DNA of 64,000 bases from Pseudopyrenochaeta lycopersici (lineage: Eukaryota; Ascomycota; Dothideomycetes; Pleosporales; Pseudopyrenochaetaceae), in the NCBI GenBank assembly GCA_003313425.1, contig NHZP01000007.1, forward strand, positions 744,001-808,000, read 5' to 3'. Of this stretch, positions 1 to 8,919 are shown piece after piece. Position numbers and translations under genes: made by a program. Within the stretch, counting starts at the first letter, position 1. Every line of letters starts with the position of its first letter. The notes beneath the pieces are model-generated. The model searched no databases. It was not told the origin of the DNA and saw only the letters and a program-made list of their open reading frames with translations.

Positions 1-422
1 GTTCGATACTTGTTTTTTTACATCAGATTTTGGGGTTCCTTGAGGATCGAAGGTTTACGGTGTTTAGGATTACGACGGAGGCCATCTTTGTGCGAATCGC
101 ACGGATTAACCTAGCCTTGCATCAGGCTTGAAGTAGAACAAAGTTCAAATATTTCATCTTCAACCACATCCCTCATTATCTCCGAGTTTGAGCGTGGACC
201 ACACTTTGAGTGGGGCTTGATATGCTGATACAGCACAGGTGGACTCCCAAAGCATTCACAGCGAGAAATTGACCCAGGTCTTTGAACAATGATGTTTCGT
301 GATTGTATATTGGCGGACTCTGAAGTGCAACGTCAAAGTCATTCTATGTCATACTGAGTTCGTTATGCTGATCCAATCTCTGTTTCCAACGCCGAATTCC
401 ATGCCCACCTTGCAGTATCCGC
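1..422. other. intergenic, left edge of window
   Basis: No gene is supported here. The stretch lies downstream of the peptidase-inhibitor gene that ends at 423 and is likely its 3' untranslated and flanking DNA. No RNA gene or repeat was recognised. Confidence 0.5.
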
Positions 423-812
423 CTAACCATGCGTTACCTTCTTGACCGTACCTTCCTCATCAACATGTACATTCAACCTATCCGGCTTATGGTCCATCGT
501 GCTCATGCTATCCGGCTTCAAGACGCGATGTTCTTTGGGCAGATCGGTTTTGGCAAATGTCTATGAGGCAGGCAATCAGCAGCGATTCTTTCCCGTTATA
601 TGCATGCGAGTACATGCGCAGTGTTGGGGATATACAGGGCAAAGGGAAAGCTGACGTGGAGGAGGGTGCAGGCTGAAAGTAGAAGAACCAGAGGGCGTAG
701 CGCTTACAGTCTCGTTGTGTGAGTCTCCGAGCTTCTTGCCCATGAGTTTGCTCATCCAGTCATCAGTTGAGGAGCCGTCCTTTGACTGAAGACCAGGAAC
801 TACGAGAGGCAT
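423..812 (-). CDS. I78-family (potato-inhibitor-like) small peptidase inhibitor
   Basis: Two exons, 812..708 and 560..423, joined over a 147-bp intron (donor GTAAGC, acceptor TAG), encode 80 residues. The protein starts MPLVVPGL and continues through a KLMGKKL segment. The second exon carries the family hallmark: F-A-K-T-D-L-P-K-E-H-R-V-L-K-P, then a DRLNVHVDEEGTV segment ending in a G-stop. This layout fits small cytosolic fungal proteins of the I78 proteinase-inhibitor family, which resemble potato inhibitor I; the RVLKP stretch would be the reactive loop. The start is the only Met giving the conserved N-terminus; a longer reading upstream adds unrelated residues. There is no signal peptide, so it probably acts on intracellular serine proteases (family inference). 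Its promoter contains a CRE-like palindrome and CCCCT/AGGGG boxes. Confidence 0.82.
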
Positions 813-1044
813 TTTGCTGGTATATGTACGCGTAAAGGTTCGTTTGCCGAGGGTTGATAAGATTGTGGGTGTTGATCGCGGTAGCGGAATGGTGGCGTGT
901 GGTTGTTTTGGTATTGGTGTGAGAAAGAAGCAGGGGGGAAAATCAGAGTACTTATGCAAAGCTATGATGTACCCTTGTAGCGTTGCGAATTACTTGGTCG
1001 AAAGGTCAGATGTCTAGGCTGCAGAGGGGTGCCGCGTTTGGGTG

Positions 1045-1058
1045 GGGTGACGTCACCC
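1045..1058. promoter_or_regulatory. CRE-like palindrome (TGACGTCA core) upstream of the I78 gene
   Basis: A perfect 14-bp palindrome, GGGTGACGTCACCC, contains the bZIP ATF/CREB site TGACGTCA at 1048..1055, about 235 bp upstream of the inhibitor start codon at 812. The sequence is seen directly; binding by an Atf1-type stress factor is inferred. Confidence 0.5.
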
Positions 1059-1080
1059 GCATCTAGCCGTGGGAGCGTGG

Positions 1081-1090
1081 AGGGGCGGGG
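1081..1090. promoter_or_regulatory. STRE/GC-box-like AGGGGCGGGG
   Basis: The motif AGGGGCGGGG lies 23 bp beyond the CRE-like palindrome, and another AGGGG lies at 1024..1028. AGGGG is the core of the fungal stress-response element bound by Msn2/SebA-type zinc fingers. The function is inferred from motif and neighbourhood only. Confidence 0.3.
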
Positions 1091-1306
1091 ACCCTGAGCG
1101 TCGTTTGTTCATGGTTGAACAGTGCAGTTTGGTACTCTCGTCGATTACTCATTCAAGTGTTACTCGATACATCGGCACTGAAGATATATGATATCTATTT
1201 CATCATTATACACTCTAAAAATCTACACAAGCTCGCTAATTATACATCCTAAGCTTTCTAAAGTATGATACAAAATGCAAGTCACTGCTCACTCTCCTGG
1301 CCCATC

Positions 1307-2614
1307 TCAAGACAACTCACCTGTAAGATTCAACTCGGGATACTCTGGAATCTTCCACGCGGCTTTCTCCTCAGGCAACCATCCAAAGACCCATTTGATC
1401 AACTTGTCAACCTTGAAGCAAGACATGGTCCACAAGATATTATTCGTGATGCGTATTCCCAGTTCGGAGGACGGATAGAAGCCTCCTTGCGTGCCTGGAG
1501 TTAATTTTTGGCACTCGGCAATGGGTTGCTGCATTGTCTCATCGTACGCCTTGAGCGCTGACTTTAGGTCGTTGGCGTGTTTTGCTATTTCGCCCGCGAG
1601 TACGTATGTCCCGATGAGGGAGAGTGTGGTTCCCATACCGGTGAAAGAGCTCGGACAATACCCTGCGTCACCCAACAATACGACTCTTCCCGTATGTAGC
1701 TGTGGCATCTTGACTTGACCAATTTCGCACGAGTAAAAGTCTTCGACAGTCTTCAGTCCATCCAAAAGTCTTTTGCTTTCCCATCCAGCATCTTTGTACA
1801 CATTTGTCCAGGCGTCTTTCTGCTGTTCCACCGACTGCTTGTATGTCTTCTTCATTTCCTCGTGGCGTGCCTTGTCCCTCATGAGGAAGAAATAGACCTG
1901 CGTTTCAGGACGGTCTCCAGCGCGTGTAACGACCATTCTGCTTTTCGGTCCAAAGTAGATTCGTGCAAGGCTGTCCTCGCTTGGAAGTCGGGGAATGTTG
2001 TAGTACGCAGCGTGAATGCCGAGGGATTTGAACGCTTCGGTGCTTATTTCTTTGCCGAAAGCAAGACTTCGGGTCCGCGACCCTTGACCATCCGCTGCGA
2101 CGACGAGATCATACCTCTTCTTTCGGCCGTCAGAGAATGTCACTGTAGCGGCGTCGTCGTCTTGTTCGAGCGCTGTAACAGTTTCACCAAATTCGTACTT
2201 CAATCCGCCTTCCTTCTCTCCTTTTTCTTCCGCACGTGCTCGTTCCTCTAGACTTGCATCATAGAATATCTTCACAATGTCTCCTCTCATGAACTCGTAT
2301 TCATTCGTTAGTGCCAGGCCACGCCCACCTCCTTCGGCACTATCAACACCAAATTGCATCAAGCTCTTTCCATTCTTATCGACGAGCTCCATACCACTCT
2401 CGGCGACCAAGTGTTGTTTCAGAGCGTTGAGGAGGCCCATCTTCTTTATGATAGGAACGCCTTGGTCTTTCAAGTCGATTTGTTGACCGCCGGTCCGGAG
2501 CGATGGGAAACGCTCAATGACTGTGACGTTATGCCTTGGGTTTGCTTTCTGTAGAAGAAGTGCAAGTGCTGGACCGCAGACACCTGCGCCTATGATGAGG
2601 ATGTCGAGAGACAT
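1307..2614 (-). CDS. FAD-dependent monooxygenase (PHBH/TetX-like group A)
   Basis: A single intronless frame of 435 residues. The N-terminus is a Rossmann betaalphabeta unit with GxGxxG at G9/G11/G14 and the ribose-binding acidic residue near E34 in VIERF. A DG motif (VVAADGQGSRTR, D175-G176) and the GD motif (VVLLGDAGYCPSSFTGMGT, G315-D316) follow, in the order expected for group A flavoprotein hydroxylases. These enzymes use NAD(P)H and O2 to hydroxylate or epoxidise small aromatics or polyketides; the substrate cannot be told from sequence. There is no signal peptide, so it is probably cytosolic. Such intronless genes often sit in accessory pathways, but its neighbours (I78 inhibitor, EMC5) give no pathway context. 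Start chosen because MSLDILIIGAG places the dinucleotide-binding strand at the very N-terminus, as is usual. Confidence 0.88.
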   Translation of the reverse strand: MSLDILIIGAGVCGPALALLLQKANPRHNVTVIERFPSLRTGGQQIDLKDQGVPIIKKMGLLNALKQHLVAESGMELVDKNGKSLMQFGVDSAEGGGRGLALTNEYEFMRGDIVKIFYDASLEERARAEEKGEKEGGLKYEFGETVTALEQDDDAATVTFSDGRKKRYDLVVAADGQGSRTRSLAFGKEISTEAFKSLGIHAAYYNIPRLPSEDSLARIYFGPKSRMVVTRAGDRPETQVYFFLMRDKARHEEMKKTYKQSVEQQKDAWTNVYKDAGWESKRLLDGLKTVEDFYSCEIGQVKMPQLHTGRVVLLGDAGYCPSSFTGMGTTLSLIGTYVLAGEIAKHANDLKSALKAYDETMQQPIAECQKLTPGTQGGFYPSSELGIRITNNILWTMSCFKVDKLIKWVFGWLPEEKAAWKIPEYPELNLTGELS

Positions 2615-3388
2615 GATAAGTCTGGGCTATGATCTTGAAATGCTCAACCAAGGAAATATATGGAATGTGTGGAAAAAGCTTTGAGGAAGGCACTAAATAT
2701 GCGGTCTCAGGTGCAAAGGAGGAAACTTGTGTCTAATTTCCTGGAAAACCCACTCTAATACTTATATACTCATCGTTGCTCAAAGCCGTTTTCCAAAGTG
2801 CTTCTCCGAGTGCGTCCTCCGAATTAGGTGTCGGCGACCGTAATCCCGACCGATTCTCCGCCTCGCACATGAGCGGGCATCCCCGGCTCCTCCTGTACGT
2901 TGGGAATGAATAAGCTCATTGAGCGTCATATCAGGCTGTTGCCTGACATGGGCCTTACATCACGCCTGAACACTGTTCAAGGTTGAAGATGATCAAGCTC
3001 AAGTAATCAGGTTAACTAAGTCGCACAGCAGCCAGAAACAATGACCGAATCTCTTGCACATTTATTGTTTTACTCTAAGCCAATATTTCCACTTATGATG
3101 TGATGCGAAGGGTGAGCAAGCAGAATATACGATAGCGAGAGGTGTGTTCGCGGTTCTCAGAACCCTGGGAATTGCGGGTCGTCCATGCCAAGGCAGCAAC
3201 TGGAGGCTCTTCGCTTCACATCATCACCAGCTTCTGCCGCCATCTCACGTCCAATCAAACCCTATGCCAAAGAAACACCACACTGGGTATCGCCATTTAC
3301 GCAAAAGCTCTCCAATCCCACCACATTGCGATTAACTAAACCCCATCACGGAAGAGAAGCCGTACGAGTGGCTTCTTCAGGCTCAACG
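2615..3388. other. divergent intergenic region (monooxygenase / EMC5)
   Basis: Shared upstream region for the minus-strand monooxygenase and plus-strand EMC5. A CCAAT pentamer lies at about 3253 in the EMC5-proximal part. Short open frames around 3142-3390 run into EMC5 but do not resemble it and are read as leader sequence. Nothing else recognised. Confidence 0.45.
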
Positions 3389-3887
3389 ATGACTTTCTTA
3401 GGAACGGTACTAAATGCCGTCGGCGCGTTATTTCTGACGCATGCGTATGTCTCTCTATTCCTCGGGCTATGGGCTGATCATTCACAATGGATGCTCAACT
3501 GGCTTGTTACCCCGCTAATATCCCATCAGCGTATACTCCACACACGAACACACTGCAACCTTCGCATCTACGCCTCTCCCCCACGACATCACCATCGAAC
3601 TTTTAGCCTCCATTTTCCTCCTCTCCCTTGGCATCGTGCTATCTTTTGCACCTCTCAAGCCAATACAGCACGCGAAATGGGCAGGCCAGATTTCTCGAGA
3701 AGGAAGACACGGTGAAGGCCAATACACAAGAGAGGGCGAAGAGATCTTGACCGAGGGCGATCCATATGAATTTTTGGGTTTGGATGGGGGCATTGGTGGA
3801 AAGGGTGAGGGACGCAGGGGTTTCTGGGACGTGAAGGGAAAGAGGAGGGAGTACGAGGAGTGGGTGAGGAGCGGCGGGAAAAAGTAG
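3389..3887 (+). CDS. EMC5: ER membrane protein complex subunit 5 (Emc5 / MMgT family)
   Basis: Exons 3389..3444 and 3530..3887 are joined over an 85-bp intron (donor GTATGT, acceptor CAG) and encode 137 residues. The N-terminus (MTFLGTVLNAVGALFLTHA, then VYSTHEHTA after the junction) forms the first membrane segment; a second hydrophobic segment (ASIFLLSLGIVLSF) follows, then a conserved PLKPIQHAKWAG cytosolic stretch and a charged C-terminal tail. This is the two-helix layout of Emc5, a core subunit of the ER membrane insertase EMC, which helps insert tail-anchored and multi-pass proteins. The start was chosen because family members begin directly before the first helix. It converges with the luciferase-domain gene, whose end is 286 bp away. 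Confidence 0.85.
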
Positions 3888-4173
3888 ACATGACTATCAG
3901 GGCAAGTGAGAGTGTTTTAGAGGTATGCAAATGTTTCCATTTGCGAAAGGACCATCAAGCTAACGCGGAGACAATCAGCACACGAGTATAGACTCAAGAC
4001 ACAACAACAAAATTCCAATGTAGCGTATTGACTAATTTCAAACCCAGCCTATGAATATCAATTTTACATGCATAGTTCTCAGACGCCAGTTACCCGAAAC
4101 ACCCCGCTTGAACGAGCAAATATCACCAGATCCGCACAATGTATCCCATGTCACACTTACGTTCTCCGAGGCC

Positions 4174-5034
4174 TCAGGCCTCACTTGTCATCTTTTCAAC
4201 TTTACTGCCACCACACCCATGTACCTTACACGCCCAACACTCCTTCCCCTCCATCGCCTTTCCAACAGCCGCCACATCCGCGCTTCTTCTCCTTGGACCC
4301 TCCTCATCGCCGTTCACGTCAATACCACTAACCCACCAGACACTCGCAGCTACAATGTCCATAACGATATCGACCTCCTTCTCATCCCTGGGTGCATAAA
4401 TCAGCACGAACTCTCTCGGCACGAAGCGCCTACACCAGCCTCCTCGAGCGAGCGGGTGTCGCTCGCCCCATCCATTCTCTAGGAGAAACTTAGCGTCGGC
4501 AGGGTGGAGCGTCATGTGCATGGAACCGTCTGAGGGATGTGCATGGCATATCTCGCCGCCACAGGTCCGTGTAATCGGTATAGAAGTGAACAGACCGGAA
4601 CTGTGCTTTTCGAAACATGATGTCCGCTCCATCAGTCGATTCCTCGGGTCGCCAGCCGCCTCTTTGATCCGCTGCACTAACCGGCCATACACCTTCCCAT
4701 CACTTTTCTGTGTCTGCTGACGTTGCGGTGCGACGCCTTGCACTAAGGGCCTCTCGCCTCTTCTTTTTGGTAATGTTCCTTCTTCGAAATAGCCTTTCTG
4801 CGGGCGGAAGTGGGGTGGTATGGGGAGGGGCCGGAAAGGATCTCGCAGGCAGATAAGAGAGAGCAACTTGATCTTGAGGTAGCCAAGTGGTGTTGAGGGT
4901 GTGCCACCTGGCCCAAGAGAGAGGAAGGCACGATAGTCGTGGTGGATATAGAAAGCGGCCAGGACCGGTAAGGTAAGCGTGAGGAAGGTGGTAAGAAGTT
5001 GGATGTTGGAGTCTGAAAACATGGTGTGAAGCAT
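4174..5034 (-). CDS. membrane-anchored protein with fungal luciferase-like domain
   Basis: Intronless, 286 residues. Residues about 11-30 form a single hydrophobic N-terminal anchor. Residues about 155-238 match the conserved fungal luciferase domain (the PF17648-type family) by their pattern: G-E-I-C-H-A-H-P-S-D-G-S-M-H, then LHPADAKFLLENGWGERHPLA, and PREFVLIYAPRDEKEVDIVMDIVAASVWWVSG. The domain name is historical and no enzymatic reaction is established for these fungal proteins. Two C-x2-C/C-x3-C-like cysteine groups near the C-terminus (ECWACKVHGC) are unexplained. Met1 or Met5 could be the start; both precede the anchor. Confidence is good for family, low for function. Confidence 0.7.
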   Translation of the reverse strand: MLHTMFSDSNIQLLTTFLTLTLPVLAAFYIHHDYRAFLSLGPGGTPSTPLGYLKIKLLSLICLRDPFRPLPIPPHFRPQKGYFEEGTLPKRRGERPLVQGVAPQRQQTQKSDGKVYGRLVQRIKEAAGDPRNRLMERTSCFEKHSSGLFTSIPITRTCGGEICHAHPSDGSMHMTLHPADAKFLLENGWGERHPLARGGWCRRFVPREFVLIYAPRDEKEVDIVMDIVAASVWWVSGIDVNGDEEGPRRRSADVAAVGKAMEGKECWACKVHGCGGSKVEKMTSEA

Positions 5035-5446
5035 TGGGAGGAAGGTCTGGGAACGCGTGTGGACGTTTGATGATGGAGAGAAGGTCAGCCGTTGTTGAAA
5101 TGGCTTCGGTTGGTTCGGAGGCAGTCCAATTCCTGATAACAGACGTTGAATAAGATCCTGGCTATTCCAGGATGATAATATTCAAGGTCCACAGAAGTCA
5201 GAGACCTTGTATGTAATCCGCGGACAGATGACGCTCAATTGACACAAATTCGCAAACAGGCCGCAAATTCAGACTGTTCGTGGCAGTAAATTGGGCCTAA
5301 AAGCCTCAGCGGTGTCCCACCCTCGGACCATCGCACACACGCAAAGCTTATATACTTCTGTCCCATATTCTCAGCTCCATCCCCAAGATCACGACACCCG
5401 CAACGTCAAAACTTCGTACCCGTGGACCACGTAGGCTTTCCGAGAC

Positions 5447-5710
5447 CACGTGCTATCTCTTCTTCGCGTTAGATACCCACCATAAAAGGGCTAGCGTCTG
5501 CCCGTACCATTGTCTGGTTCGTCCACATGGTCCCTGTGACGCACAAAGCTGGACTCCCAAGACCTTTCTCCACCGCAGCTGCTGCTTCACCCCGCTTCAC
5601 CAGCCCATGCACCCAACGTCAGGTCACCATGCAGATCTTCGGCGCCACTAACATGATTAACGTTCGGATTTGAGCCGTACCTTGCCATCTACTAGTGGTA
5701 ACACCACGTG
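5447..5710. promoter_or_regulatory. two CACGTG E-boxes in the luciferase-domain/SSP intergenic region
   Basis: CACGTG occurs at 5447..5452 and 5705..5710. These lie 413 and 671 bp upstream of the minus-strand gene at 5034, and about 1 kb upstream of the secreted-protein gene at 6684. CACGTG is the core for bHLH factors. Assignment to either gene is uncertain. Confidence 0.3.
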
Positions 5711-6586
5711 ACACATCTCCACACTACTAGCTTCTCTATCCCTTGATCAAGACTTCACTACGACCTTATATGAAAAGGCAGATCCCAACAGAGCGATCTT
5801 GGAAAGCTCTCATAACTATGTCTTTTCTTTCGATATTATACTGACAACTTTGTTCAACCGGCAGCAAGGTCTCACGTCATTAGATTAAAGATCTTTGGGC
5901 AAATTTTAGGACTCTGAGCTTCATGAACAAGGCTGGGAGTTAAGCCTTTGGGCTTTGGCAAAGGTTGAACTTGACAAGGTACTGTGTGGTATAATAGCAG
6001 CCATTTGGTATGAAAGTAGATATGGTAAGAGGGCAGAGTGGAAGGAAAAGCACTGGACTGCGTCGTGAGCTGAATTGAAATATATTTAGTCCTACTCTGA
6101 CAGAACTTCTTTACCATACCGATTTATCCTGTGTAGTGCTTATCTTTGGAGCTAAGGCCTAAGGCAGCCTATTCGCCAAGGTCATAATCACCCCATTCGC
6201 CATCCTAATTTCGAAGTTGATGTTAGCTGAATCATTGCATATGTATCGCTTGCAGCATGCCAACTCTATAAGGTATCGCTCCGTCCCGTATTCTCTGGGA
6301 AAGGATCAAGTACAGTAAATGCTTGGAGTTTGGAGGATTTGGGTTTTTTATTAGAGCGGAAAGCGGATGCCGGTTCAACCATCAGCGAGGAAAACCTCAG
6401 AAATAGAAATGGACCTCGAAAGTGCCTAGCAAAGTAAATTAATCAAGTTCTTGGCTGGTGCGATTAGCCTTCCTAGATCAGTGCCTGTCTACTCGGGGTA
6501 GCCTGCTTACACCATCCTCCAGGTAACAACACGAAAATTGTACTATCTATAGGAGGCCTGATGATGAATCCTCGAGCCCGAACAGG

Positions 6587-6594
6587 TATTTAAA
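6587..6594 (+). promoter_or_regulatory. TATA-like box of the secreted-protein gene
   Basis: TATTTAAA lies 90 bp upstream of the start codon at 6684, a usual distance for a strongly regulated fungal promoter. It was recognised by eye only. Confidence 0.35.
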
Positions 6595-6683
6595 GGGGAC
6601 ATGCCTCTCTGAAAACAAGATCTCACAGCGGCAACAGCATACCTCAAGAGCGTCACTCCATAAGCGTAGAATTAGTCTCCAAA

Positions 6684-7373
6684 ATGTTTTCAGTCAAGAA
6701 AATTTCCGCCCTCATCATCGGGCTTGTATCATTGCATGTGGCTTCAGCAGTTCCAGCCCCCGACTTCCCAGAGGTCATTCCCGGCGAGGGCTTTCCATCC
6801 CTCGAGTCCCTTGGCTTAACCTCCGAGTACCTCTACTCTCTGCCGAAGCCTAATATTGGTATGTGAATTTCCCACAGTGCTTAACCAAGTTGATCCATCT
6901 ATCTAACATTATGTAGTCAATGATGAAATGTCAATCCAGGTCGAGCCGCGATGCGGTGGCTCCTATGGGGACGTCAATGGCGCGATTGCCTGCTTTCACT
7001 ACCTGAACGGTCTAGGGACTCAGCAGTGCGGTGTTCCGACAAGCCAACGCTCCATCGTCATGTGCACGGCGGGCAGGGCCAGGGTGACAGGGCACGGAAT
7101 TGGACATAGCAGTTGGTGGTACGTCTGACCAGATACGATGACCTTTGGGACATCGTTTGCAGCAAGGACGAAATGAGCTAATCTTTTCGTGAAATACAGT
7201 CAACATGTTGCTCTTGGTGCACTGTGGTCCATTGATCATTGCACACGCCCGCAAGGCGATGTTGCTGGTAAGTTTTTTGTGAAAAAGCATACAAAGAGCA
7301 CTCCGCTGATCAATGAGCAGGTACCGCCCCAGCATACGGAAATGGAGATCTCCTCGTTGTCGTTAGTAGTTAA
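6684..7373 (+). CDS. small secreted cysteine-rich protein (effector-like)
   Basis: Four exons (6684..6858, 6917..7118, 7200..7267, 7321..7373) with introns of 58, 81 and 53 bp encode 165 residues. All four junctions keep phase, with donors GTATGT, GTACGT and GTAAGT. The first 22 residues are a signal peptide (hydrophobic IIGLVSLHVASA, then AVPAPDF). The mature part has six cysteines, in order: R-C-G-G, I-A-C-F-H, Q-Q-C-G, V-M-C-T, S-W-C-Q and D-H-C-T; the fifth is created by the exon 2/3 junction. The even number suggests three disulfides. An ITG/VTG-GHGIG-like glycine stretch and a C-terminal YGNGDLLVVV segment resemble small secreted proteins found across plant-associated ascomycetes, but I cannot name a family. 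It is extracellular; a host-interaction role is inferred from size, secretion and cysteines only. Confidence 0.7.
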
Positions 7374-8919
7374 GAGCAGTTTGATTTGCTTGAGGTTACT
7401 AGGCCTGAGAGAAGGAAATTGGACAGGCGCGTCTTAGTATTCATACACACTGAGCTGACATGGGGCCAAGTTTTGCGGTCCTTCTCCCAGGTTGCTCGAA
7501 TATATCTGTGGAGCCTAGTAGGAAAAGTATTTCTCAAATAGCCAGAGGAAATTGCAAAATACACTGTTCTTCTGTCGATTTTCACCCCATCAACAGGACT
7601 ACAATCCTAACTGCTCCGCCAAACTTTCCTGTCCTCTTTGGAACTTTTCTATCTTCCCTAGTACCATCGGCCCTCTACCAAAATACGTGAATTTTCCAAC
7701 TACTTTGTACATTTTTGCTTCCCCGTTCTTTGTCATCCAGCCAACTGGGCAGATACTTGACATCTGCCGACATTGAACAGCCATTCTTGCCAAACAACGA
7801 CATCGTGAATGAGTAACCGTCGATTCAGAATTCAGAACCATACACTCATGTTCCGGCTCAAGACCCAGTCTCCACAATGCATGCTGCAGCAGACCAGTGC
7901 GTCGGAATCAACCCGGCATCCGCACAAGCGTCGCTTACAAGCACCACGCAGCCCGTTCATTACAGGCTAGGCTAGAGGAAAATTCCAAGGTATTGTCTAT
8001 TTTCATGCACGGAGGACGCTTTGCGGAACTGGCAACTCCCCGGCTGAGTGCGGCGAAGGATTTTTCCCCAATCGTCCAGCTTCCGTCAGAGCGTCGTCAC
8101 AATTCGTTTGTCGGACCTGACCTATCGGCGATCTGGGATTTGACGAGAGCTAAAGGGTCTTGCAGTGGGGATATCTCCACGAATAATGTATCGTTAGTCT
8201 TCTTCCTGGAGGAGCGGGTCTGCTGCTCCGTCTGGTGACGTTGAGCCTCGCTTTACGCATGAGAATGTTAGGGTTGTGCTAGCTGAGTCGATCACTTGAG
8301 CTTTCGGATGGAAGCCGACGACCCGAGCGATCAGGATTGGTTCAGTGATACTTCATGCTGGCGGTTTACTATGTATGCGGCCCGGTGTATGCAGTATCCA
8401 TTTGGTTGGGGGGATTGCGGCGCCGAGGCTCTATGACTGTGTCCCACCGCAACTTGGCGTGGGGTTCCTTGTATCAGGCTCCAAATTCATGATGTTGTTC
8501 TAGGCTGTGATAGAACCGTGCGTAGGTGCAGTATGCAGTATGGAGCGGTGATTGAGCGTGTCGTGGCAGGCTGTCAGGGCTTGCTCGGATGTTGATGGAA
8601 CATTAAATTTGTGTTTGGCTTCTCTTCGACCTTCGTGCCGCTTTATCATTCGACGTTTCTTAGCTGTGTAGGCTCTTAGACCATCCTAAGCTAGGAAGCT
8701 CAAAGACGATAGTTTCGAAGTTGCAATTGGTAAATTGAAAGTCTAGCAAGACTCCAAAGCGTCCTTTCGAGAGTAGCAAGGATGGTCAATCGCATGTTAT
8801 GACAAAATTTCAAGACTCCAAGACGTATCAATACAAATATTTCTTCAGTCGAGCTCAAGTCATGGTCCAATGGACAGCAACCGAATCTTTATTTCGTCAT
8901 CGCCTCAAGCTTCCCAGAT
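7374..8919. other. intergenic, 1.5 kb, no gene supported
   Basis: Lies between the end of the secreted-protein gene and the end of UTP3 (convergent). Several short frames exist on both strands (longest about 113 codons at 7897..8238), but none has recognisable sequence or plausible splice continuation. Confidence 0.45.

Larger units (their letters stand above)
813..1306. other. intergenic: I78 promoter and monooxygenase 3' flank
   Basis: Holds the upstream region of the I78 gene, with the CRE-like and AGGGG sites listed separately, and AT-rich DNA around 1180-1270 that would be the 3' end of the monooxygenase transcript. Confidence 0.5.
5035..6683. other. divergent intergenic region, 1.65 kb
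   Basis: Upstream DNA of two divergently transcribed genes. Apart from the E-boxes and the TATA-like site listed separately, no coding potential is convincing; short frames around 5872-6117 have no recognisable composition. Confidence 0.5.

Noticed and set aside
1..20. GTTCGATAC followed by a T-run at the window edge, reminiscent of a tRNA T-arm and Pol III terminator
   Set aside because: The sequence after the putative T-loop does not leave room for a full T stem and acceptor stem before the T-run, and the rest would be outside the window.
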